Below, piece after piece: positions 46,860 through 56,632 of a stretch of DNA of 64,000 nucleotides. Position numbers and translations under genes: made by a program. The notes under the pieces were generated by a model. It was not told the origin of the DNA. It made no database searches and worked only from the letters and a program-made list of their open reading frames with translations. Source of the stretch: Petropleomorpha daqingensis (GTDB lineage: Bacteria > Actinomycetota > Actinomycetes > Mycobacteriales > Geodermatophilaceae); the NCBI RefSeq assembly GCF_013408985.1, contig NZ_JACBZT010000001.1, forward strand, positions 3,410,001-3,474,000, read 5' to 3'. Position 1 is the first letter of the stretch; every line of letters begins with the position of its first letter.

Positions 46860-48056
46860 AGCTCCCGGAGCCGGGCCAGCCGGTAGCGCACGGTCTGCGG
46901 GTGCACCTGCAGCTCGACGGCCACCTTCGCGGTGTCGCCCATGTGCACCAGCCAGGAGCGCAGGGTCTCCCTCAGCGCCGCGCGGATCCCGGGTGAGGCG
47001 CTCTCCAGCGGGGCCAGCCGCCGCCGGCGCAGGGCCTCCAGCAGCCGCGGCTCGCGGTGCACCAGCAGCGTGCCGATGTGCTCGGCGACGAACACCGGGT
47101 CGCCGCGGAGCAGGCCCTGGCGGTGCAGGTCGAGGCCCACGCTGGCGATCCGCGCCCCCAGCGGCAGGTTGGCCGTGGGGACGAGCGGCCCGACGACGGC
47201 GGCGGTGCCGTCGAGCAGCCGGGCGGTGCGCTCGCGCCACTCGGCGGTGTCGGCCGCCGGGACGACGACGCCCTGCCCGGTCGGCGTCCGGAAGCGCAGG
47301 CCGGCGGGCTCCAGCCGGGACAGCGCCGCGCGCGCCGCCTCGTCGTCCGGGTCCGCCAGGACGACGGTGGCCAGCTCCGGGAGCGGCCACCGGGCCAGCT
47401 CGGCCGCCCGCCGCACCGCACCGGAGTCGGAGCGGTCGGACAGCAGCAGCTGCACCAGCTCCTCCCGCAGCCGCTGCTGCGCGAGTCCGCGCTCCTCCTG
47501 CTCGGCGAGGTAGCCCGCGGCCGACGCCGAGGAGAGCTGGTCGACGAGCTGGAACACGGCCCCGGCCAGGGCGGCCAGCCGGGCGGGGTCCACCCCGGTC
47601 GCCAGGGCCGCGCCGGAGACGTGCCGCCAGGCGACCCGCGCGCCCACCTGGAAGGCGGCCAGGAGCGTCGGCAGGGGGTACCCCGCGCGCCACTGGCTGC
47701 GCCCGACCTCCTCGAAGAGGGCCTGCACGATGCGCGCCGCCGGGTCGGGCCCGGTCCCCGGCAGCGGCCCCGGTTCCGCGGCCTGGGCGACCAGCCGCTG
47801 CATCGCCGCGACGGCGGCCTCGAGCACCTCGGCGTCCCGCTCGGCCAGCACCGCCGCGTACTCCGGCGCCACGTCCCGCATCTCCTCGGCGACGTCGGCG
47901 AGCATCGCCGGCACGCCCGCCACGAGGGAGGGCAGCAGGTCGTGGACGGATCGGCGTCCTCCAGGATCGCCGCCGTCCTGTGGAATAGCTGGTACCGATT
48001 GTGCGCGGATGACAAAGTCCACCGCGCGGGCACGCGTTGTGGCAACAATCTGCATC
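46793..48056 (-). CDS. PucR-type helix-turn-helix regulator
   Basis: About 420 residues from ATG 48056 (GTG 48023 is an alternative; neither has a clear Shine-Dalgarno). A helical N-terminal region includes VRSQWRAGYPLPTLLAAFQVGARVAW-like sequence (about 125-150). A GGDEF-like middle follows. The C-terminal PucR/CdaR HTH contains TLRSWLVHMGDTAKVAVELQ and VHPQTVRYRLARLRELYG. Divergent from hpnC with 41 nt between start codons, so it is the prime candidate regulator of the hopanoid operon. Confidence 0.85.
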
Positions 48057-48097
48057 GGGAAACGCAGATCGAGCGGGTCCGGGGCGATGCTTCGGCC

Positions 48098-48988
48098 GTG
48101 CGCGATGGCTCGCCGACCTCCGCCGACCAGCTGGCGGGAACCGAGGGTACGGACCGGCGCGAGCGCCGGGCCGTCGAGATGGAGCGGGCCGAGAACTTCC
48201 CGGTCGCGCTGCGGGTGCTGCCGCGGGTCGTCCGGGTCGACCTGCGGGCGGTCTACGACGTCGTCCGGCTCATCGACGACGCCGGCGACGAGGCCGTGGG
48301 AGATCGCACCGCGCAGCTGGAGGCGCTGTCGGCGGAGCTGGGCGACCTCTGGCAGGACCGGCCGGTGCACACCGCGGCGCTGGTGCGGCTGCGCCCGACC
48401 GTCCGCGCCCGCCGGCTGCCCGAGGAGCCGTTCCAGCGGCTGGTCGCGGCGAACCTGCAGGACCAGCGGGTCGTCCGGTACGCCGACCACGACGAGCTGC
48501 TGGCGTACTGCGCGCTGTCGGCCGCGCCGATCGGCCGGCTGGTGCTCGCGGTGTTCGCCGTCCCGGCCGACGAGGCGCTGCTGGCCGCGTCGGACCGGGT
48601 CTGCGCCGGGCTGCAGCTGGTCGAGCACTGGCAGGACGTCGCCGAGGACCGCCGCCGCGGGCGCGTCTACCTGCCGCAGGACGCCATGGCCGCGGCCGGC
48701 GTCGTCGAGGCCGATCTCGACGCGCCGACCGCGGGCCCCGCGCTGCGGGAGCTCGTCCTGGCCGAGACCGCTGCCGCCGCCGAGCTGCTGGCCGCCGGGT
48801 CCGGACTCGTCCGCGGCCTGCACGGGTGGGCGCGCTGCGCGGTGACCGGTTACGTGGCCGGAGGGCGCGCGTCGGTCGACGCCCTCCGCCGGTCGGGAGG
48901 CGACGTGCTGGCGGCCACCCCACGACCGCGGCGCCGGGACCTGCTGCGCCACGCCGCCGCGCTGAGCCTCCCGCGGGGGCGGCGGTGA
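48098..48988 (+). CDS. hpnC: Hydroxysqualene synthase HpnC
   Basis: Converts presqualene diphosphate to hydroxysqualene. 296 residues from GTG 48098. Squalene/phytoene-synthase fold: ENFPVALRVLPR, LRAVYDVVRLIDDAGDE (first Asp motif), then LQLVEHWQDVAEDRRRGRVY (second motif, with E/H replacing the usual NxxRD). It ends in a basic tail. The substitutions separate HpnC from HpnD next door. First gene of an eight-gene operon with 1-4 nt overlaps at almost every junction. Confidence 0.93.
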   Translation: MRDGSPTSADQLAGTEGTDRRERRAVEMERAENFPVALRVLPRVVRVDLRAVYDVVRLIDDAGDEAVGDRTAQLEALSAELGDLWQDRPVHTAALVRLRPTVRARRLPEEPFQRLVAANLQDQRVVRYADHDELLAYCALSAAPIGRLVLAVFAVPADEALLAASDRVCAGLQLVEHWQDVAEDRRRGRVYLPQDAMAAAGVVEADLDAPTAGPALRELVLAETAAAAELLAAGSGLVRGLHGWARCAVTGYVAGGRASVDALRRSGGDVLAATPRPRRRDLLRHAAALSLPRGRR

Positions 48989-49851
48989 CCGCGACGGTGG
49001 CGGAGGCCTACGCCACCTGCGAGCACATCACCCGGCGCGAGGCCGGGAACTTCTACTACGGCATCCGGCTGCTGCCGGCGGGCAAGCGGGCGGCGTTGTG
49101 CGCCGTGTACGCGCTGGCCCGCCGGATCGACGACATCGGCGACGGCGACCTGCCGGTCGAGGAGAAGGTGCAGGGGCTGGCCGGGGTGCGGGCCTCGGTC
49201 CAGGCACTGGCGGCGGGGGACGACGGCGGCGACCCCGTGCTGGCCGCGGTCGGGGACGCCGCCCGCCGGCACCCGGTCCCGCTGGACGCCTTCGAGGAGA
49301 TCGTCGACGGCGCCGAGATGGACGTGACCGGTCGCCGCTACGCGACCTTCGAGGAGCTGGTCGGGTACTGCCGCTGCGTCGCGGGCTCGGTGGGCCGGCT
49401 CTGCCTCGGCGTCTTCGGCAGCCGGGACGGCGACCGCGCCCCCGCCCTGGCCGACGCCCTGGGCATCGCGCTGCAGCAGACCAACATCCTGCGCGACATC
49501 CGCGAGGACCTGGTCAACGGCCGGGTCTACCTGCCGCAGGAGGACCTCGACGCGCACGGCGTCGAGCTGCGCCTCGACGAGCGGGGTGCGCTCGACGACC
49601 CGGACGGCGGGCTGGCCGAGCTGATCCGGGCCGGGGTGGCGCGCGCCCGCGGCTGGTACGCCGACGGCGAGCGGCTGGTCCCGCTGCTCGACCGGCGCAG
49701 CGCCGCCTGCACCACGGCGATGTCGGGCATCTACCGCGAGCTCTCCGAGCGGATCGGCGCCGACCCCGCCCTCGTCTACGACCGCCGGCTGTCGCTGTCG
49801 GGCCGGCAGAAGGCCCTCGTCGCCGTCCGGGCCCTGGCGGGTCGGGGATGA
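48985..49851 (+). CDS. hpnD: Presqualene diphosphate synthase HpnD
   Basis: Condenses two farnesyl diphosphates. 288 residues, GTG overlapping hpnC. Both catalytic motifs are intact: YALARRIDDIGDGD (about residues 43-56) and QQTNILRDIREDLVNGRVYLP (in two parts, about 165-185). NFYYGIRLLP at the N-terminus is typical of HpnD. Confidence 0.95.
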   Translation: MTATVAEAYATCEHITRREAGNFYYGIRLLPAGKRAALCAVYALARRIDDIGDGDLPVEEKVQGLAGVRASVQALAAGDDGGDPVLAAVGDAARRHPVPLDAFEEIVDGAEMDVTGRRYATFEELVGYCRCVAGSVGRLCLGVFGSRDGDRAPALADALGIALQQTNILRDIREDLVNGRVYLPQEDLDAHGVELRLDERGALDDPDGGLAELIRAGVARARGWYADGERLVPLLDRRSAACTTAMSGIYRELSERIGADPALVYDRRLSLSGRQKALVAVRALAGRG

Positions 49852-51206
49852 GCCGGGTGGCGGTCGTCGGCGGGGGGCTCGCGGGACTCACCGCCGCCCT
49901 GGCCTGCGCCGACGCCGGCGCCGACGTCGTCCTGCTGGAGAGCCGGCCGCGGCTGGGCGGCCTGACCGCCTCGTTCCGCCGCGGCGGGCTCGACGTCGAC
50001 ACCGGCCAGCACGTCTTCCTGCGCTGCTGCACGAGCTACCTCGGGCTGGTCGACCGGCTCGGCGTCCGGGACCGGGTGCACCTCCAGCCGCGGCTGGACA
50101 TCCCCGTGCTGACCCCCGGCCGTGCCCGCCCGGTCCGGCTGCGCCGCAGCGGCGCGCCCGCCCCGCTGCACCTCGGCGCGGCGCTCGCCCGCTACGCCGT
50201 CCTGCCCCCCGCGGACCGGCTGCGCGCCGTGCGCGGGGCGCTGGCCCTGCGGCGGGTCGACCCGCGCGCCCCGGCCACCGACGCGCAGAGCTTCGGCGAC
50301 TGGCTGGCCCGGCACGGGCAGAACGCGCGCACGGTCGCCGCGCTGTGGGACCTGGTCGGCGTCGCGGCGCTCAACTCGGCCGCCGCCGACGCCTCCCTGG
50401 CGCTGGCCGCGACCGTGTTCCAGGAGGGGCTGCTCACCGACGCCCCGGCCGCCGACATCGGCTGGTCGCTGGTCCCGCTCGGCGAACTGCACGGCACCGC
50501 GGGCGCCCGGGCGCTGGCCGACGCCGGGGGAGAGGTGCGGACGTCGGCGCGGGTGACGGCGCTGCGGCCGGCGCCCGCCGGCTGGGAGGTCGACGTCCGG
50601 GAGGGGGCGCCCCTGACCGTGGACGGCGTGGTGCTGGCCGTGCCGGCGCCGGCCGCCGAGGAGCTGCTGCCTCCCGGTGCCCTGGCGTCGCCGCCCGGCT
50701 GGGCCGCGCGGCTGGGCAGCGCCCCGATCGTCAACGTGCACGTCGTGCTCGACCGGCAGGTCCTGCACGAGCCGTTCGTCGCCGGCGTCGGCACCCCCGT
50801 GCAGTGGGTGTTCGACCGCACCGCCCAGTCCGGCCTGACCACCGGGCAGTACCTGGCCGTCTCGCTGTCCGCGGCGCAGGCGTGGATCGACCGGCCCGCC
50901 GCCGACGTGCTCGGCGAGATCCTCCCGGCGCTGCGGGCGCTGCTGCCGGCCATGGCCGGCACCGAGGTCCGCGACGCCTTCGTGACCCGCGAGCGGGCCG
51001 CCACGTTCGCGCCGCGGCCCGGCACCGCCGCCGACCGGCCGGGCCCCCGGACCCGTGCCCCGGGGCTGGTGGTCGCCGGCGCGTGGACCGACACCGGCTG
51101 GCCGGCGACGATGGAGGGCGCGGTCCGCAGCGGCGCGGCTGCCGCGCGCGCCCTCGTAGCGGAGCTGACCGGCCCGACAGTTCGAGAGGGAGTGGCCGCC
51201 GCGTGA
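49848..51206 (+). CDS. hpnE: Hydroxysqualene dehydroxylase HpnE
   Basis: FAD enzyme reducing hydroxysqualene to squalene. 452 residues. N-terminal dinucleotide fold VAVVGGGLAGLTAALA with LLESRPRLGGLTASF and DTGQHVFLRCC. C-terminal FAD-binding GLVVAGAWTDTGWPATMEGA. Amine-oxidase/phytoene-desaturase superfamily. Overlaps both neighbours, forming the HpnCDE squalene route. Confidence 0.95.
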   Translation: MSRVAVVGGGLAGLTAALACADAGADVVLLESRPRLGGLTASFRRGGLDVDTGQHVFLRCCTSYLGLVDRLGVRDRVHLQPRLDIPVLTPGRARPVRLRRSGAPAPLHLGAALARYAVLPPADRLRAVRGALALRRVDPRAPATDAQSFGDWLARHGQNARTVAALWDLVGVAALNSAAADASLALAATVFQEGLLTDAPAADIGWSLVPLGELHGTAGARALADAGGEVRTSARVTALRPAPAGWEVDVREGAPLTVDGVVLAVPAPAAEELLPPGALASPPGWAARLGSAPIVNVHVVLDRQVLHEPFVAGVGTPVQWVFDRTAQSGLTTGQYLAVSLSAAQAWIDRPAADVLGEILPALRALLPAMAGTEVRDAFVTRERAATFAPRPGTAADRPGPRTRAPGLVVAGAWTDTGWPATMEGAVRSGAAAARALVAELTGPTVREGVAAA

Positions 51207-52249
51207 CCACGATGCTCGTGCCCGCGCTGCACCGGAGCCGGGACCTCGTGACCCCGTCGCTGCGGGCGGCGGTCGACCGCCTCGACCCCACGACCCGGGC
51301 GCTCGCCTCCTACCACCTGGGGTGGTGCGAAGCCGACGGCACGCTGCGCGAGGCGGGCGGCGGCAAGGCCCTGCGGCCCGCGCTGGTGCTGCTGGCCGCC
51401 CGCGCCTGCGGCGGTCCCGAGGACGACGCCGTCCCCGGTGCGGTGGCCGTCGAGCTGGTGCACAACTTCTCGCTGGTGCACGACGACCTCATGGACGGCG
51501 ACACGCAGCGCCGGCACCGGGCCACCGTGTGGTCGGTCTGGGGCAGCTCGAGCGCGATCCTCACCGGCGACGCGCTGCTGACGCTGGCCCAGCAGGTGGT
51601 GCTCGAGAGCGGCTCGCCGTACCTGGCCGACCAGCTGCGGGTGCTGCTCGACGCCACCGCGGAGCTCATCCGCGGGCAGGTCGACGACCTGGCGTTCGAG
51701 AGCCGGCCGCTGGTCGGGCTGGACGAGTGCTTCGACATGGCGGCCGGCAAGACCGGGGCGCTGCTGGCCGCCAGCGCCGCGCTCGGGGCGCTCTCGGCGG
51801 GCGCGTCCCCGGCGGCGGTCGAGGCGCTCACCACCTACGGCCGGCACCTGGGGACGGCGTTCCAGCTGGTCGACGACCTGCTCGGGATCTGGGGGTCACC
51901 GGCGGAGACCGGCAAGCCGGTGCTGTCGGACCTGCGCTCGCGCAAGAAGTCGCTGCCGGTCTGCTACGCGATCGCCCAGCGGGGCCCGGCCGCAGAGGAG
52001 CTGGCGGCCTGGCTGACCACCCCGGCGCCCGACCGGTCGCTGCCGATCACCGTCGACGAGGCCGAGGAGGCAGGGTTGCACCGCGCCGCGGAGCTGCTCG
52101 AGGCCTGCGGGGCGCGGGAGTGGACGCTCGGCGAGGCCCGCCGGCACGTCGCGCAGGCGCAGTGCGGCCTGGACGCCGTCGCGCTGGAACAGGAGCCGCG
52201 CGCGGAGCTCGCTGCCCTGGCCGAGTTCGTCGTCGAGCGGGAGAGCTGA
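51203..52249 (+). CDS. Polyprenyl (farnesyl/geranylgeranyl) diphosphate synthase
   Basis: 348 residues. First Asp motif VHDDLMDGD (about residues 92-100), second VDDLLGIWG (about 222-230), plus GGGKALRPALVLLAARA and KTGALLAASA. Both Asp-rich motifs are intact, unlike the homologue at 44011-44745. In this operon it should supply farnesyl diphosphate for HpnD. Chain length cannot be read with certainty: the residues before the first motif (FSLVHDD) are small-to-medium. Confidence 0.92.
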   Translation: MTTMLVPALHRSRDLVTPSLRAAVDRLDPTTRALASYHLGWCEADGTLREAGGGKALRPALVLLAARACGGPEDDAVPGAVAVELVHNFSLVHDDLMDGDTQRRHRATVWSVWGSSSAILTGDALLTLAQQVVLESGSPYLADQLRVLLDATAELIRGQVDDLAFESRPLVGLDECFDMAAGKTGALLAASAALGALSAGASPAAVEALTTYGRHLGTAFQLVDDLLGIWGSPAETGKPVLSDLRSRKKSLPVCYAIAQRGPAAEELAAWLTTPAPDRSLPITVDEAEEAGLHRAAELLEACGAREWTLGEARRHVAQAQCGLDAVALEQEPRAELAALAEFVVERES

Positions 52250-54177
52250 TGACGCTGGTCCGCGATCCCGCCCGCCCCGCGGCGCAGGACACCGCCGAGG
52301 CCGCCCTGGCCCGGGCGGTCGACCACCTGCGCGCGCTGCAGGACGACGCCGGCTGGTGGAAGGGCGAGCTCGAGACCAACGTGACCATGGACGCCGAGGA
52401 CCTGCTGCTGCGGCACTTCCTCGGCATCCTCACCGGCGCCGAGGCGGCCGAGGCCGCCCGCTGGATCCGCTCGCAGCAGCGGGACGACGGCTCGTGGGCC
52501 ACCTTCCGCGGCGGCCCGCCCGACGTGTCGACGACGGTCGAGGCCTGGGTGGCGCTGCGGCTGGCCGGCGACGACCCGGCCGCACCGCACATGGCCCGGG
52601 CGGCGGCGGTGGTCCGGGAGCTCGGCGGGGTGGAGCGCAGCCGGGTGTTCACCCGGATCTGGCTGGCGCTCGTCGGCCTGTGGTCGTGGTCGGAGCTGCC
52701 GGTGATGCCACCGGAGATGGTGCTGCTGCCGTCGTGGCTGCCGCTGAACATCTACGACTGGGGCTGCTGGGCCCGCCAGACGGTGGTGCCGCTGACCGTC
52801 GTCTGCACCCACCAGCCGGTGCGGCCGGTGGACTTCGACATCGACGAGCTGCGCACTGGCGCCGCCGCTGTCCCGCGCGCGCCGCTGCGGACCTGGAGCG
52901 GGTTCTTCCAGCGGCTGGACCGCGGGCTGGCCCGCTACGCGAAGCACCCGCTGCGCCGGGTCCGGCGGAGGGCGATCGCGAAGGCCGTCGAGTGGATCGT
53001 CACCCGCCAGGAGGCCGACGGCGGCTGGGGCGGCATCCAGCCGCCGTGGGTGTACTCGCTGATCGCGCTGCACCTGGAGGGCTACGCGCTCGACCACCCG
53101 GTGATGAGGGCCGGGCTGGCCGGGCTGGAGGGCTTCCTCGTCCGCGAGGAGACACCGGACGGCGTCGTCCGCCGGCTGGAGGCCTGCCAGTCGCCGGTGT
53201 GGGACACCGGCCTCGCGCTCACCGCGCTGCTCGACGCCGGCGTGCCGATCGACGACGCCGGCGTCGTCCGGGCCACCGACTGGCTTCTGGGCGAGGAGAT
53301 CACGGTCCGCGGCGACTGGGCGGTCCGCCGTCCTGACCTCGCCCCCGGGGGCTGGGCCTTCGAGTTCGCCAACGACGGCTACCCGGACACCGACGACACC
53401 GCCGAGATCGTGCTGGCCCTGCGGCGGGTCGCGCACCCCGACTGCGCGCGGCTGCGCGGCGCGGTCGACCGCGGGGTGTCCTGGACCCGCGGCATGCAGT
53501 GCCGGGACGGCGGCTGGGCCGCCTTCGACGCCGACAACACCGGCTCGATGCCGCTGAAGCTGCCGTTCTGCGACTTCGGTGCGGTCACCGACCCGCCGTC
53601 GGCCGACGTGACGGCGCACGTGGTGGAGATGCTCGCCGCCGAAGGGTTCGCCGCGGACGAGGACTGCCGCCGCGGTGTCGCTTGGCTGCTCGAGCACCAG
53701 GAGGCCGACGGCTCGTGGTTCGGCCGGTGGGGCGCCAACCACGTCTACGGCACCGGCGCGGCGGTGCCCGCGCTGATCGCGGCAGGTCTCCCGCCGTCCG
53801 ACCCGGTCATCCGGCGGGCGGTGGCCTGGCTGGAGCGGACGCAGCAGGAGGACGGCGGCTGGGGTGAGGACCTGCGCTCCTACCGCGACCGCGCCTGGAT
53901 CGGCCGCGGGGAGCCGACCGCGTCGCAGACCGCGTGGGCGCTGCTGGCGCTGCACGCCGCGGGGGAGCGCGGGCCGGCCGTGCAGCGCGGGGTGCGCTGG
54001 CTGGTCGAGCACCAGCGGCCCGACGGCACGTGGGACGAGCCGCAGTTCACCGGCACCGGCTTCCCCGGCGACTTCTACATCAACTACCACCTCTACCGGC
54101 TGGTCTGGCCGATCAGCGCGCTCGGCCGGCTGGTGCGGGAGGGCGTCGGGGACGGCGCCGAGGAGGGCGCGGCATGA
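52249..54177 (+). CDS. shc: Squalene-hopene cyclase
   Basis: Cyclises squalene to hopene and diplopterol. 642 residues, full length. The acid catalyst motif DTDDTA is at residues 380-385 (Asp382 equivalent of the protonating Asp). Several QW repeats are visible (QEADGGWGGIQ, QCRDGGWAAF, QEADGSWFGRWG, QEDGGWGEDL, QRPDGTWDE). The channel region LPSWLPLNIYDWGCW fits a monotopic membrane enzyme. Confidence 0.96.
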   Translation: MTLVRDPARPAAQDTAEAALARAVDHLRALQDDAGWWKGELETNVTMDAEDLLLRHFLGILTGAEAAEAARWIRSQQRDDGSWATFRGGPPDVSTTVEAWVALRLAGDDPAAPHMARAAAVVRELGGVERSRVFTRIWLALVGLWSWSELPVMPPEMVLLPSWLPLNIYDWGCWARQTVVPLTVVCTHQPVRPVDFDIDELRTGAAAVPRAPLRTWSGFFQRLDRGLARYAKHPLRRVRRRAIAKAVEWIVTRQEADGGWGGIQPPWVYSLIALHLEGYALDHPVMRAGLAGLEGFLVREETPDGVVRRLEACQSPVWDTGLALTALLDAGVPIDDAGVVRATDWLLGEEITVRGDWAVRRPDLAPGGWAFEFANDGYPDTDDTAEIVLALRRVAHPDCARLRGAVDRGVSWTRGMQCRDGGWAAFDADNTGSMPLKLPFCDFGAVTDPPSADVTAHVVEMLAAEGFAADEDCRRGVAWLLEHQEADGSWFGRWGANHVYGTGAAVPALIAAGLPPSDPVIRRAVAWLERTQQEDGGWGEDLRSYRDRAWIGRGEPTASQTAWALLALHAAGERGPAVQRGVRWLVEHQRPDGTWDEPQFTGTGFPGDFYINYHLYRLVWPISALGRLVREGVGDGAEEGAA

Positions 54178-55625
54178 GCGCCGTCGTCGCCGTCCCGCTG
54201 CGGGCCGAGCGGGCCGCCCTCGCCGGGCGGCTGCCCGGCACCCGGGTCGTGCGCACCGGGATGGGGCCGGATCGGTCCGCCGCGCGCACCCGGGCGTTGG
54301 GCGCTGATGCGGTGCTGGTCGCCGGGGTGGCCGGCGCGCTCGACGAGCGGCTGCGCCCGGGCGACGTCGTCGTGGCGTCGGAGTTGCGCGGTGGCGGCGC
54401 GAGCATCCCCAGCCCCTCGGCGCCGCTGCTGGCCGCGGCGCTGCGCCGGGGCGGCCTGACGGTGCACGTCGGGCCGCTGCTGACCCGTTCGTCGGTCCGG
54501 GGGCCGGGCGGCAACGCCCTGGCCGTGGACATGGAGTCGGCCGCGGTAGCAGCGGCGGCCGGGGCCCCGACGGCGGCGGTCCGCGCGATCGTCGACACCC
54601 CGTCGCAGCCGCTGCTGCGCCCGGGCACCGCCGTCCGCGGGGTGCGCGCCCTGGCCGCGCTGCGGCGGGCGGCGCCCGCCCTGCAGGAGTGGGTGGCCGC
54701 CGCCGGCCCCCGCGAGGTGCTGCTGGCCAGCCCGCGGTCGTTCTGCGCCGGCGTCGAGCGCGCGATCGGCGTGGTGGAGCGCGCGCTCGAGACCGGTCCC
54801 GTCTACGTGCGCCGGCAGATCGTGCACAACGCGCACGTCGTCGCCGACCTCGAGGCGCGGGGCGCGGTCTTCGTCGAGGAGGTCGACGAGGTGCCCGAGC
54901 GGGCGACCGTCGTCCTGGCCGCGCACGGCGTCGCACCGTCCTTGCGCGCGGACGCCGCCCGCCGGGGGCTGGCGGTCGTCGACGCCACCTGCCCCCTGGT
55001 GGCCAAGGTCCACTCCGAGGTGCGCCGCTACGCCGGGCGCGGCGACACCGTCTTCCTCATCGGGCACGCCGACCACGAGGAGGTCGTCGGCACGCGCGGG
55101 GAGGCGCCGGGCCGGGTCGTCGTGGTCGAGGACGCCGAGCAGGCCGAGCGCGTGCAGCCGGCCGACCCCGACCACGTCGCCTACGTCATGCAGACCACCC
55201 TCGCCGTCGACGAGGCCGAGCAGGTGGCCGCGGTCCTGCGCCGTCGCTTCCCGGCGCTGACCGCACCCCGCAGCGACGACATCTGCTACGCCACGACCAA
55301 CCGGCAGCGCGCCGTCCGCGAGCTCGCCGACGCCACCGATCTGGTCCTCGTGGTCGGCTCGGCCAACTCCTCCAACTCGGTGCGGCTGGTCGAGGTCGCC
55401 GAGCGGGAGGGGACGCCGGCGCACCTGGTCGAGGACGCCGCCGCCGTCGACCTGCGCTGGCTGGCCGGTGCCGCGCGAATTGGCATCACCGCCGGGGCGT
55501 CGGCCCCGCCGTCCCTCGTCGACGACCTCGTGGCCGCCCTCGGCGGCCTGGGCCCGCTCACGGTGCGCAGCACCGCCGGAGCGGCCGAGTACGTCCGGTT
55601 CGCCCTGCCGAAGGAGTCGATCTGA
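54174..55625 (+). CDS. Fused HpnG-like phosphorylase and IspH (HMBPP reductase)
   Basis: 483 residues in one frame. Residues ~1-175 resemble the purine-nucleoside-phosphorylase fold of HpnG (GADAVLVAGVAGALDERLRPGDVV, in parts, and ALAVDMESAAVAAAA), which releases adenine from adenosylhopane. Residues ~183-483 are a complete IspH with its iron-sulfur cysteines Cys191 (RSFCAGVERAIGVVERAL region), Cys273 (DATCPLVAKVH) and Cys371 (DICYATTNRQ), plus QTTLAVDE. IspH makes IPP and DMAPP. No stop or restart separates the halves. The HpnG part is shorter than usual (~210), so its activity is less certain. Confidence 0.88.
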   Translation: MSAVVAVPLRAERAALAGRLPGTRVVRTGMGPDRSAARTRALGADAVLVAGVAGALDERLRPGDVVVASELRGGGASIPSPSAPLLAAALRRGGLTVHVGPLLTRSSVRGPGGNALAVDMESAAVAAAAGAPTAAVRAIVDTPSQPLLRPGTAVRGVRALAALRRAAPALQEWVAAAGPREVLLASPRSFCAGVERAIGVVERALETGPVYVRRQIVHNAHVVADLEARGAVFVEEVDEVPERATVVLAAHGVAPSLRADAARRGLAVVDATCPLVAKVHSEVRRYAGRGDTVFLIGHADHEEVVGTRGEAPGRVVVVEDAEQAERVQPADPDHVAYVMQTTLAVDEAEQVAAVLRRRFPALTAPRSDDICYATTNRQRAVRELADATDLVLVVGSANSSNSVRLVEVAEREGTPAHLVEDAAAVDLRWLAGAARIGITAGASAPPSLVDDLVAALGGLGPLTVRSTAGAAEYVRFALPKESI

Positions 55626-55627
55626 TC

Positions 55628-56632
55628 ATGGCCATGCCGATGCGCCAGTCCGTCCGGCTGGGGACCTACCTGATGAAGCAGAAGGTGCTGCGCCGGGAGA
55701 AGTTCCCGCTGCTGGTCGAGCTGGAGCCGCTGTTCGCGTGCAACCTCAAGTGCGCCGGCTGCGGCAAGATCCAGCAGCCGCACACCCTGCTCAAGCAGCG
55801 CATGCCGGTGGAGCAGGCGGTCGGCGCGATCGAGGAGAGCGGCGCCCCGATGGTGTCGATCGCCGGCGGCGAGCCGCTCATGCACCCGCAGATCGACGAG
55901 ATCGTCCGGCAGCTGCTGGACCGCAAGAAGATCGTCTTCCTCTGCACCAACGCCGTCCTGCTGCCCAAGCACCTGAACAAGTTCCGGCCGCACAAGAACT
56001 TCGCGTGGATGGTGCACATCGACGGGCTGCGCGAGCGGCACGACGCCTCGGTGTGCAAGGACGGCGTCTTCGACCAGGCCGTCGCCGCGATCAAGCAGGC
56101 GCAGGCCGCGGGTTTCCGGGTCATGACGAACACGACGTTCTTCGACACCGACACCCCGCAGGACGTCATCGACGTCCTCGACTACCTGAACGACGAGCTC
56201 GGCGTGGACAACATGCAGATCTCGCCCGGTTACGCCTACGAGAAGGCACCCGACCAGGAGCACTTCCTCGGCGTCGAGCAGACCCGTGAGCTGTTCAAGA
56301 AGGCCTTCGCCGACGGCCGGCGCAGGAAGTGGCGGCTGAACCACACGCCGCTGTTCCTCGACTTCCTCGAGGGCAAGGTCGACTTCGACTGCACCGCGTG
56401 GGCGATCCCGTCGTACTCGCTGCTGGGCTGGCAGAAGCCGTGCTACCTGCTCGACGACGGGCACGTCGGCACCTACCGGGAGCTCATCGAGACCACCGAC
56501 TGGGAGGCCTACGGTCGCGGCAAGGACGCCCGCTGCGCCAACTGCATGGCCCACTGCGGCTACGAACCCTCGGCGGTGATCGCCACGACGGCGTCGCTGA
56601 AGGAGTCGTTGCGCGCCGCGGTGTCGCTGTGA
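55628..56632 (+). CDS. hpnH: Adenosyl-hopene transferase HpnH
   Basis: Radical SAM enzyme that adds a 5'-deoxyadenosyl unit to hopene, first step of C35 hopanoids. 334 residues. Cluster motif CNLKCAGC (Cys38, Cys42, Cys45). HpnH-specific features include [26 protein letters not shown] and a Cys-rich C-terminus ([15 protein letters not shown]). 2 nt after the fused gene. Confidence 0.95.
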   Translation: MAMPMRQSVRLGTYLMKQKVLRREKFPLLVELEPLFACNLKCAGCGKIQQPHTLLKQRMPVEQAVGAIEESGAPMVSIAGGEPLMHPQIDEIVRQLLDRKKIVFLCTNAVLLPKHLNKFRPHKNFAWMVHIDGLRERHDASVCKDGVFDQAVAAIKQAQAAGFRVMTNTTFFDTDTPQDVIDVLDYLNDELGVDNMQISPGYAYEKAPDQEHFLGVEQTRELFKKAFADGRRRKWRLNHTPLFLDFLEGKVDFDCTAWAIPSYSLLGWQKPCYLLDDGHVGTYRELIETTDWEAYGRGKDARCANCMAHCGYEPSAVIATTASLKESLRAAVSL

